From Asaia bogorensis (GTDB lineage: Bacteria; Pseudomonadota; Alphaproteobacteria; Acetobacterales; Acetobacteraceae): a stretch of 5,050 bases of DNA. The notes under the pieces are model-generated. The model had not been told where the DNA came from. It did no database searches and saw only the letters and a program-made list of their open reading frames with translations. Both the position numbers and the translations under genes were made by a program. Location of the stretch: contig CAMBXJ010000342.1 in assembly GCA_945871455.1 (NCBI GenBank), positions 1-5,050 of the forward strand, written 5' to 3'. Shown here one piece after another: positions 1-5,050 of the stretch (positions within the stretch are counted from its first letter, which is position 1; every line of letters begins with the position of its first letter).

Positions 1-111
1 GTCCGGATCGCAAACGCCAAACGGATTGCGGTGCATTCGCTAGCCGGGTCGTGACGCCCGCCGATACAGCATGCCATCCTTGCAACACGCTGCGTTTGGT
101 CGATCACTTGA

Positions 112-117
112 AGAGGA
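112..117 (+). promoter_or_regulatory. Ribosome-binding site of the hydantoinase gene
   Basis: AGAGGA lies 9 bases before the ATG at 127. The spacing suits a Shine-Dalgarno site and supports that ATG as the start. The protein then begins with the family's usual opening, a short beta-strand with the pattern DLVIAGGTVV. Confidence 0.7.
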
Positions 118-126
118 TCCATACCC

Positions 127-1575
127 ATGTCTGATTACGATCTGGTCATAGCTGGCGGAACGGTCGTCACCGCCGCCGACATGTTCCGCGCCGATATCGG
201 TATCAGGGGCGAGCGTATCGCCGCTGTCGGACTGGACCTGAAAGGGGATCGCCGCATCGAGGCCGACGGACTGATGGTCATGCCCGGTGGCGTAGACAGC
301 CATTGCCATATCGAGCAGTTGAAGGCGAACGGCGGCTCGGATGAGGAAAACTGGGTCTCCGGCAGTACTTCGGCTCTGGCAGGCGGCACGACCAGCGTCA
401 TCACCTTCTCCGCCCAGTTCAAGGGCCATGGCATTCTGGAACCCCTGGCGGAATACCGCCGGCGCGCCAGCAAGGCGATGGTGGACTATTCGTTCCACCA
501 GATCATTTCCGATGCCTCCGATGAGGTGATCTTCGAGCAGATCCCCGAAGTCGTCGCATCCGGCGTGCGCAGCCTGAAAGTGTTCCTGACCTACGAAAAC
601 TCCCACATCGACGATCGCGACTTCCTGCGCGTGCTCGCCGCCGCGCGCCGCCACGGCATGCTGGTGACCGTGCATTGCGAGAATTACGAGGCGATCAACT
701 GGCGCACCAAGGCCCTGCTGGCGGCCGGGCATGTGGAGCCGAAATACCACGCCTGGTCCCGCCCCTCGATGATCGAGCGGGAAGCGACCCATCGCGCCAT
801 CGCGCTCGCCGAACTGGTCGACCAGCCGATCCAGATCTTCCACGTCTCCTGCCCCGAGGTCGCCGCCGAGATCGCCCAGGCCCAGGCCCGTGGCCTGAAA
901 GTCTGGGGCGAGACCTGTCCGCAATACTTCGTCCTGTCCGCCGCCGACATGGATCGCCCGGGATTCGAGGGCGCCAAATACATGTGCAGCCCGTCGCCCC
1001 GGGACGCAGCCGCCAGCGCCGGACTGTGGGACATGATCCGGATGGGGACTCTGGATGTCGTGTCGTCCGACCATAGCGGCTGGGGCTACATGTCGCCGGT
1101 CGGCAAGCGGGTGCACGGCACCAACGCACCCTTCAGCGACATCCCGAACGGCGTGCCCGGCCTCGCGTCGCGCCTGCCGATCCTGTTCAGCGAGGGTGTC
1201 GGCAAGGGCCATATCGACCCCTGCCAGTTCGTCCGCCTGACCGCCGCCAACCCGGCGAGGCTGTTCGGCCTGTATCCCCGCAAGGGGGCGATCGCGCCGG
1301 GGGCGGATGCCGATCTGGTCCTGTGGGATGCCAACAAACAGGTCACGATCACCAACGATGTCTTGCAGCACGTGATCGACTACACCCCCTATGAGGGGAT
1401 GTCGGTCACTGGCTGGCCCGTCGCCACGATAAGGCGGGGGCAGGTGGCCATGCGTGACGGAAAGGTTCTCGCCCAACCGGGTTCCGGCCAATTCCTGGCC
1501 CGCGCGCCCTACGACCTGATCAAGCCCACCGGCCGCCTGCCTTTCGGCTTCGACGCCAGCGCCTACCAGGTTTGA
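127..1575 (+). CDS. hydA: Dihydropyrimidinase / D-hydantoinase family cyclic amidohydrolase
   Basis: A 482-residue cytoplasmic metallo-hydrolase of the amidohydrolase superfamily, full length for the family. Such enzymes open the ring of 5,6-dihydropyrimidines or 5-substituted hydantoins to give N-carbamoyl amino acids. The binuclear metal site can be read completely: H59 and H61 in VDSHCHIEQ, the lysine to be carbamylated K151 in SLKVFLTY, H183 in VTVHCEN, H239 in IFHVSCPE, and D315 in SSDHSGW. Y156 after the lysine is the usual oxyanion tyrosine, and S288 (MCSPSPRD) and N341 (IPNGVPG) match the substrate-backbone contacts. The C-terminal part has the urease-type closing motif GAIAPGADADLVLWD. 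It is the first gene of a same-strand cluster, 13 bases ahead of the DUF3830 gene, with the carbamoyl hydrolase downstream. Family membership is firm. Substrate is not: the common SSDHAP motif reads SSDHSG here, and dihydropyrimidine, hydantoin or another cyclic ureide are all possible. Confidence 0.93.
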   Translation: MSDYDLVIAGGTVVTAADMFRADIGIRGERIAAVGLDLKGDRRIEADGLMVMPGGVDSHCHIEQLKANGGSDEENWVSGSTSALAGGTTSVITFSAQFKGHGILEPLAEYRRRASKAMVDYSFHQIISDASDEVIFEQIPEVVASGVRSLKVFLTYENSHIDDRDFLRVLAAARRHGMLVTVHCENYEAINWRTKALLAAGHVEPKYHAWSRPSMIEREATHRAIALAELVDQPIQIFHVSCPEVAAEIAQAQARGLKVWGETCPQYFVLSAADMDRPGFEGAKYMCSPSPRDAAASAGLWDMIRMGTLDVVSSDHSGWGYMSPVGKRVHGTNAPFSDIPNGVPGLASRLPILFSEGVGKGHIDPCQFVRLTAANPARLFGLYPRKGAIAPGADADLVLWDANKQVTITNDVLQHVIDYTPYEGMSVTGWPVATIRRGQVAMRDGKVLAQPGSGQFLARAPYDLIKPTGRLPFGFDASAYQV

Positions 1576-1576
1576 C

Positions 1577-1580
1577 GGAG
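1577..1580 (+). promoter_or_regulatory. Ribosome-binding site deciding a GTG start
   Basis: GGAG begins one base after the hydantoinase stop codon and lies 8 bases before the GTG at 1589. It supports the GTG start and suggests translation coupled to the upstream gene. No ATG is available before codon 32 of this frame. Confidence 0.65.
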
Positions 1581-1588
1581 ACACGACG

Positions 1589-2008
1589 GTGAACGATGTT
1601 CTGATTACGGCCGGCCCTTTCAGCTTCCCGGCCCGGTTCGAGACCGCGGCGGCCCCGAGAACCACCGCCCGCTTCCGCGCGATGCTCCCCTACCACCAAC
1701 GCATCATCCACGTGCGATGGAGCGGGGAAGCCTGCTGGATTCCCCTCGGGGATCTCGATCTGGAACTCGGCTATGAAAACCCAACCAGCTATCCCGCGCC
1801 GGGACAAATCCTGCTGCATCCGGGCGGGGTCAGCGAGACGGAGATCCTGTTGCCCTATGGCGCCTGTCAGTTCGCAAGCAAGGTTGGCGTTCTCGCCGGC
1901 AATCACTTTCTGACCATCACCGGAGAACTGGACAAACTGCCGGCGCTCGGAAAGCTCGTGCTGTGGTCCGGGGCACACGAAATCACCTTTGCATTGGCTG
2001 GCACATAG
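1589..2008 (+). CDS. DUF3830 family protein, cyclophilin-like fold
   Basis: A 139-residue protein started by GTG, matching DUF3830 over its whole length. Recognisable pieces in order are an N-terminal strand (TAGPFSFPARFE, 7-18), a conserved RFRAMLPY block (28-35), HVRWSGEACWIPLGDLD (41-57), ENPTSYPAPG (63-72), PGGVSETEILLPYG (78-91), and the cyclophilin-like GNHFLTI near residues 104-110. There is no signal peptide or membrane segment, so it should be cytoplasmic. To my knowledge the family has only structural characterisation as cyclophilin-like and no assigned reaction. It lies between a ring-opening hydantoinase and a carbamoyl hydrolase, 13 bases from the former, so a role in the same pathway is likely. 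Isomerase or racemase activity, ligand binding, or help to a partner enzyme are guesses. Family call is strong; function unknown. Confidence 0.85.
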   Translation: MNDVLITAGPFSFPARFETAAAPRTTARFRAMLPYHQRIIHVRWSGEACWIPLGDLDLELGYENPTSYPAPGQILLHPGGVSETEILLPYGACQFASKVGVLAGNHFLTITGELDKLPALGKLVLWSGAHEITFALAGT

Positions 2009-2104
2009 ACCGGGACGTCGGCCGGGACCTGACCAGGCGGGCCGATTGCACAAAGGATCGGACCGCAACGCTTCATCGCGGCAGCAGGAATCTGGACATC
2101 AGTC

Positions 2105-3307
2105 ATGACAGTCATCGACACAAATGCCTTCCTTCAGGACCTGCACACGCTGCGCAAGATCGGGGCCTTTCGCACCGGCGTGCATCGCCCCACTTTTTCG
2201 CCGCAGGATATGGAATCGCGACGCTGGTTGCTCGACCGGCTGTCCGCCTGCGGCCTCGAAGCCTCGATTGACGGGATCGGCAACGTCTATGGCCGCCACA
2301 CCGGCCAGGGACCCCATCTGCTGACTGGCAGCCACATCGAATCCCAAAACCAAGCCGGTTGGCTCGACGGTGCGCTCGGCGTTGTCGCCGGCGTGGCGCT
2401 GGCCCGCGCTGGATTGGCCGTGGACGTGTGCGCCTTCGCCGACGAGGAAGGGCATTTCGATGGGGGGTTCCTCGGCAGCCGATCGATCATCGGGGAATTG
2501 ACGGAAGACGAGATCGACCGCAGCCGCAACCGGACCGACGGCACGCCATTGCGCGACGCTCTGCGCCAGGTGGGGCTGGAGGGAAAGAGTCGGATGCGTC
2601 TGGAGCCGGGTCGGCACAAGGGCTTCCTGGAGATGCATATCGAGCAAGGCACGCAACTGGAACAGGCGAGCTTGCGCATCGGCGTCGTCACCGGAATCGT
2701 GGCAATCTGGCAGTGGCGTCTGATCGTGCAAGGCCAGCAGGATCATGCCGGCGGCACCACGATGGCCGAACGCAAGGATGCCGGGCTGACGGCGGTGCGG
2801 CTGCTGGCAGCCATCGATGCGGAATTCCCGCGCGTTTGTGGGGAACGCAGCACCTGGACGACCGGCCGCATCACGCTCGATCCCGGTGCGCCCAGTATCA
2901 TACCCGGTACCGCGACCGTGCTGTTCCAGTTCCGTGACGTATCGGTTGTGATTTTGGAACGGATGGAAGCGACGCTGCGCGCGCTGGTGCGGGACGCCAA
3001 CCGGCGCGAACGGTGCTCCATCACTTTGGAGCCGATGTCGAAGGCCATCCCCGCGCTGTGTGACCCGGCGCTGATGCGGGCATTGTCGGATGCGGCGGAC
3101 CAACTCGCCCCGGGCGCATGGCAGGCCATGCCTTCTGGCGCCGGGCACGACGCGCAGAACATCGCGCGGGTCATGCCGGCGGCGATGCTGTTCGTGCCGT
3201 CGATCGGCGGCATCAGCCACCATTGGTCGGAGGACACCAAGGACGAAGACCTCGCGCTTGGGGTCCAGGTTCTGGGAGAGGCCGCGACCCGCTTCCTGGC
3301 GGAGTGA
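2105..3307 (+). CDS. Zn-dependent N-carbamoyl-amino-acid hydrolase / ureidopropionase-type M20 amidase
   Basis: A 400-residue cytoplasmic hydrolase of the M20 family, hydantoinase/carbamoylase branch. It should remove the carbamoyl group from an N-carbamoyl acid (or allantoate-like ureide), giving the free acid or amine plus CO2 and ammonia. Likely metal ligands are H77 (GSHIES), bridging D88 (WLDGALG), E115 (ADEEG), H178 (MHIEQG) and H372 (GISHHWSEDT). H214 lies in the dimer-domain motif QDHAGGTTM, R277 (FQFRD) matches the substrate-carboxylate arginine, and MPSGAGHDAQN (342-352) precedes the C-terminal end. Two positions are unusual: E79 where most relatives have Asp (SHxD), and S264 where carbamoylases usually have a substrate-binding Asn 13 residues before the Arg. 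The ATG at 2105 gives the usual N-terminal start; its ribosome-binding site is weak (GGA 8 bases upstream, or AGGA 15 upstream). It completes the two-step route begun by the hydantoinase. Related labels such as hyuC, amaB or allC cannot be told apart here. Confidence 0.9.
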   Translation: MTVIDTNAFLQDLHTLRKIGAFRTGVHRPTFSPQDMESRRWLLDRLSACGLEASIDGIGNVYGRHTGQGPHLLTGSHIESQNQAGWLDGALGVVAGVALARAGLAVDVCAFADEEGHFDGGFLGSRSIIGELTEDEIDRSRNRTDGTPLRDALRQVGLEGKSRMRLEPGRHKGFLEMHIEQGTQLEQASLRIGVVTGIVAIWQWRLIVQGQQDHAGGTTMAERKDAGLTAVRLLAAIDAEFPRVCGERSTWTTGRITLDPGAPSIIPGTATVLFQFRDVSVVILERMEATLRALVRDANRRERCSITLEPMSKAIPALCDPALMRALSDAADQLAPGAWQAMPSGAGHDAQNIARVMPAAMLFVPSIGGISHHWSEDTKDEDLALGVQVLGEAATRFLAE

Positions 3308-3351
3308 CGGGCGGGGCGTTCGCGGATGCGCGTGTCAATCGGCTCTCCGGG

Positions 3352-3653
3352 ATGAGACGCGGCACCTTGGGTTATTGCCGCGGACCGAGCGGTTCGGTTG
3401 GGCGGCGGCAACCGCCGGCGCGGGTTTCGACTATCTTTTCATGGCCGACAGTTGGCAGACCTATGGAGAGGAATCCGGCCGCACCCCGGAAAGTTGCCCG
3501 ATTTACCTGTTCTCCGCGCCCACGGATATCGATACGCTGATGCGCTATCGCGGCCTCGGCGTCGTGCATGTTTCGGTCAGCGTGCCCTCGGCCAAGGACC
3601 GGGAAGTGCTGCCGATACTCGATCGCTGGGCCGCATTGTTGCGCCAACTCTGA
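3352..3653 (+). pseudogene. Remnant of a luciferase-like (LLM-class) oxidoreductase gene, internally deleted
   Basis: The reading frame from 3363 to the TGA at 3651-3653 encodes two recognisable pieces. The first (3366-3464) reads LGLLPRTERFGW followed by AGFDYLFMADSWQTYGE, which looks like the N-terminal first strand and helix of an LLM-class monooxygenase. It passes directly into GRTPESCPIYLFSAPTD and VLPILDRWAALL, which look like the C-terminal end of the same family (the TIGR03619-like group). About 100 residues remain where I would expect roughly 280-300, so the middle of the barrel is missing. The frame has no good start: the ATG at 3352 is one base out of frame with the protein-like frame, and the next in-frame ATG is at 3441, inside the N-terminal piece. 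A lost base near 3360, in a G run after that ATG, would explain this. An intact LLM gene follows 17 bases downstream. A short translated protein is possible but less likely. The call rests on my memory of family sequences. Confidence 0.55.
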
Positions 3654-3658
3654 CGCCT

Positions 3659-3663
3659 GGAGA
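3659..3663 (+). promoter_or_regulatory. Ribosome-binding site deciding the LLM oxidoreductase start
   Basis: GGAGA lies 7 bases before the ATG at 3671. The frame stays open far upstream (to about 3398), but that stretch overlaps the LLM remnant in another frame and does not resemble the family, so this site and the ATG at 3671 define the true start. Confidence 0.75.
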
Positions 3664-3670
3664 ATACAGC

Positions 3671-4666
3671 ATGAGCAGGATCGGCATCGCCATTTCGGGC
3701 GGCCCCAACCCGGCGGAAATCGTCGACCTCGTCGTTCTGGCCGAGAGCCTGGGTTACGAGTCGGCCTGGGTCGCGGAGGGACATGGCGGCGACCAGTTCG
3801 CGATCCTGGCGGCATGTGCCATGCGGACGTCCCGCATTTTGCTGGGAACGGCCATCAGCAGCGTCTTCGTCCGCTCCGCGCCGACGATCGCGATGGCCGC
3901 GTCATCCGTGGCCGATCTGTCGGGAGGGCGCTTCATCCTGGGGTTGGGATCAAGCCATAAGGCGCAGGTCGGACCGGAGCACGGGGTCGCCTATACCAAG
4001 CCGCTGACCCGCACGCGGGAGACGGTTGCCATCGTCCGCGCGCTGATCCGGGACGGACATGTGCGGTTCGAGGGCGAGACGATCCGCATCGAGAATTTTG
4101 ACCTCTGGTATGCCCCTCGGCACCCGGATGTGCCGCTGTATCTATCGGCCGTATTCCCGAAAGGGATCGCGCTCTGCGGCGAAGTGGCGGATGGCGTTAT
4201 CCTGACTCGCAGCACATTGGCCACCGCCGCGTCCGTGCGATCCCAACTGGCCGATGCCGCGCGGTCGGTCGGACGCGACGCCGGCAAGATCGAAATCACG
4301 ACATTGCTGCCGACATCGGTGATGGATGATCGCGGGGCGGCACTCGCCGCGTTACGGCCCGGCCTGGCGTTCTATTGCGGCTTTTTTCCGCGCTACAACC
4401 GCTTGATGGCGGAACACGGGTTCGCGGCCGAGGCGGCGGCCATCGCCGAAGCCTGGCAGCGCGGCGACCGCGCGGCCGGAGAACGCTTCGTAACTGACGC
4501 CATGATCGACGCAACCAGCATCGCGGGCACGCCGGAACAATGTCGCGCGCGGGTGGATGCGTATCGGCAGTCCGGCATCGATGTGCCGATCCTGAGCCCC
4601 TATGCGCGTGGCCCGGGCGCCAAGGCCCGCTTCGAAGCGGCGATCCGCGCCTGCGCACCCAGGTAG
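3671..4666 (+). CDS. LLM-class flavin- or F420-dependent oxidoreductase (methylene-H4MPT reductase-like)
   Basis: A 331-residue cytoplasmic protein with the bacterial-luciferase-like TIM barrel. Seen in order: first strand SRIGIAISGG (2-11), the helix and second strand LAESLGYESAWVAEGHGGD (23-41), the RILLGTAISSVFVRSAP stretch (55-71), and the hallmark ASSVADLSGGRFILGLGSSH (77-96). Near the C-terminus AGTPEQCRARVDAY (285-298) and GIDVPILSPYARG (302-314) match the end of the barrel. The length is usual for single-subunit members resembling methylenetetrahydromethanopterin reductase. Such enzymes use FMNH2 or F420H2 for oxygenation, hydride transfer or desulfonation. Cofactor and substrate cannot be assigned: the family is very broad. 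In this cluster an attack on a heterocyclic ring, as by the LLM-fold pyrimidine oxygenase RutA, is one possibility, and oxidation of the released product is another. Start chosen from the GGAGA site 7 bases upstream and the fit of the first strand. Confidence 0.87.
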   Translation: MSRIGIAISGGPNPAEIVDLVVLAESLGYESAWVAEGHGGDQFAILAACAMRTSRILLGTAISSVFVRSAPTIAMAASSVADLSGGRFILGLGSSHKAQVGPEHGVAYTKPLTRTRETVAIVRALIRDGHVRFEGETIRIENFDLWYAPRHPDVPLYLSAVFPKGIALCGEVADGVILTRSTLATAASVRSQLADAARSVGRDAGKIEITTLLPTSVMDDRGAALAALRPGLAFYCGFFPRYNRLMAEHGFAAEAAAIAEAWQRGDRAAGERFVTDAMIDATSIAGTPEQCRARVDAYRQSGIDVPILSPYARGPGAKARFEAAIRACAPR

Positions 4667-4697
4667 TCGCTGGTGCATCTGGCTTCCACACAGGATG

Positions 4698-4729
4698 GCG
4701 TTCGCCGAAGGCGGTCTCTTTGGCGACGC
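4698..4729 (+). terminator. Possible weak terminator hairpin after the LLM gene
   Basis: GCGTTCGCC (4698-4706) pairs with GGCGACGC (4722-4729) through 8 base pairs with one bulged T and a 15-base loop. A competing small stem CGCC-gaa-GGCG (4703-4713) is followed by GTCTCTTT. There is no true U tract, so termination is uncertain. In DNA this GC-rich such stems arise easily by chance. Confidence 0.2.
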
Positions 4730-4863
4730 ACCGTGATAGCTGCTACATCTGGTGGCGCGCACGGCACGCTCCACGCCATGGCCTACGCCGGCCCGCCGTG
4801 CGGGAGTTGCGGTGTTGATCTCCGCCATGACGTGGAGGGTCGGCCTATGCGGGCCAGGACGAA

Positions 4864-4880
4864 GCGGGCTGGCAGCCCGC
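4864..4880 (+). promoter_or_regulatory. Perfect 7-bp inverted repeat upstream of the enolase-superfamily gene
   Basis: GCGGGCT and AGCCCGC form a perfect 7-bp stem around a GGC loop, ending 41 bases before the ATG at 4922. No T-run follows, so a rho-independent terminator is unlikely. An operator half-site pair or a leader RNA hairpin is possible, but there is no second copy in the window to support either. Confidence 0.25.
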
Positions 4881-4921
4881 GTGAGACGCGGAATGTCAAA
4901 CAGCCAGGGAAGAACGATCCA

Positions 4922-5050
4922 ATGAGAATCGTCAAAGTCTCCGCCGTTCCAATGTCGGCGCCGGTGCCCGAGGACAAGCGTCATCGCACCGACCTCGGCA
5001 CGAAGATCAAGAGCGACGCAACGCTCATCCGTGTCGAGACCGATAACGGG
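4922..5050 (+). CDS. Enolase-superfamily enzyme (mandelate racemase / muconate lactonizing type), N-terminal part
   Basis: Only the first 43 codons are present; the gene runs off the window. The start MRIVKVSAVPMSAPVP (1-16), then DKRHRTDLGTKIKSD (18-32) and TLIRVETDNG (34-43) match the N-terminal capping domain of mandelate racemase/muconate lactonizing enzyme family members, which begins with two strands joined by a long loop. That loop contacts substrate. The catalytic barrel, with its Lys/His bases and metal-binding acids, would lie beyond 5050, so the reaction (acid-sugar dehydration, racemization, cycloisomerization) cannot be assigned. AGGGA at 4906-4910 is 11 bases before the ATG, slightly far. 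The frame is open back to the LLM stop at 4666 with an ATG at 4778, but that extension (rich in Arg, Pro and Gly) does not look like this family. It may be transcribed separately from the LLM gene because of the 255-base gap. Confidence 0.8.
   Translation, partial: MRIVKVSAVPMSAPVPEDKRHRTDLGTKIKSDATLIRVETDNG

Larger units (their letters stand above)
4667..4921. other. Intergenic gap with two hairpins, no supported gene
   Basis: These 255 bases separate the LLM gene from the enolase-superfamily gene. I see no protein-like frame on either strand. One bulged hairpin lies soon after the LLM stop and one perfect hairpin just upstream of the next gene. No clear -35/-10 pair can be named. The gap is longer than the others in the cluster, so the enolase-superfamily gene may have its own promoter here. 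Confidence 0.5.

Noticed and set aside
1..54. A frame ending in TGA at 52-54 that could be the last 17 codons of an upstream gene.
   Set aside because: It is too short to recognise, other frames are equally open here, and nothing in the 17 residues points to a family.
40..1665. A 541-residue open frame on the minus strand opposite the hydantoinase gene.
   Set aside because: It is antisense to a clear full-length dihydropyrimidinase with all catalytic residues. Long antisense frames are expected in GC-rich genes, and its protein resembles no family I know.
2099..3223. A 374-residue open frame on the minus strand opposite the M20 hydrolase.
   Set aside because: It mirrors the codon pattern of the + strand hydrolase, is rich in Arg, His and Gln, and shows no recognisable motif.
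3398..3670. A 91-codon upstream extension of the LLM oxidoreductase frame.
   Set aside because: The extension overlaps the LLM remnant in another frame and does not resemble the family. The ATG at 3671 has a good ribosome-binding site and begins exactly at the first barrel strand.
3353..4891. The 10-base word TGAGACGCGG occurs at 3353-3362 and again at 4882-4891.
   Set aside because: Several shared 10-mers are expected by chance in 5 kb of GC-rich DNA, and the flanking bases do not match, so it is not evidence of a repeat or mobile-element end.
4778..4921. An in-frame ATG at 4778 that would add 48 residues to the enolase-superfamily protein.
   Set aside because: The added residues are low-complexity Arg/Pro/Gly and include the hairpin at 4864-4880. 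The family normally begins at the position of the ATG at 4922.
1..5050. Search by eye for tRNA or rRNA genes, CRISPR repeats, transposase genes or insertion-sequence ends.
   Set aside because: No regularly spaced repeats, transposase motifs, paired terminal inverted repeats or tRNA-like structures were found. Nearly all sequence is explained by the listed genes.

Overview
This 5,050-base window is GC-rich and every supported gene lies on the + strand. The codons prefer G or C at the third position, and start sites carry short purine-rich ribosome-binding sites. The protein families suggest a proteobacterium with broad catabolic ability, most likely an alphaproteobacterium of the Rhizobiales or Rhodospirillales/Acetobacteraceae type. 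That placement is inferred from gene content and base composition only; there is no rRNA or other marker to prove it.

Layout. Bases 1-126 are a leader, possibly holding the last codons of an upstream gene. Bases 127-1575 encode a complete dihydropyrimidinase/hydantoinase with all six expected metal ligands. A GTG-started DUF3830 cyclophilin-like gene follows after 13 bases (1589-2008). After a 96-base gap, 2105-3307 encodes a Zn-dependent M20-type hydrolase of the N-carbamoyl-amino-acid hydrolase/ureidopropionase/allantoate amidohydrolase family. Bases 3352-3653 look like the remains of a luciferase-like monooxygenase (LLM) gene: an N-terminal piece joined directly to a C-terminal piece, with no proper start. 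An intact LLM-class flavin (or F420) oxidoreductase occupies 3671-4666. A 255-base gap with two hairpins comes before the first 43 codons of an enolase-superfamily (mandelate racemase/muconate lactonizing enzyme) gene that runs off the end at 5050.

How the genes may work together. The hydantoinase opens a cyclic ureide ring to an N-carbamoyl acid, and the M20 hydrolase then removes the carbamoyl group, releasing CO2 and ammonia. This is the usual two-step route for dihydropyrimidines and hydantoins. The DUF3830 protein sits between the two enzymes and has no established function, so it is the best candidate here for an undescribed part. The oxidoreductase could act on the ring before opening or on the freed product, and the enolase-superfamily enzyme could process a carboxylic acid product. 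The true substrate cannot be read from the sequence. The M20 enzyme differs from the usual motif at two active-site positions, so the substrate may not be a standard dihydropyrimidine. No RNA gene, transposase, CRISPR array or convincing promoter was found.
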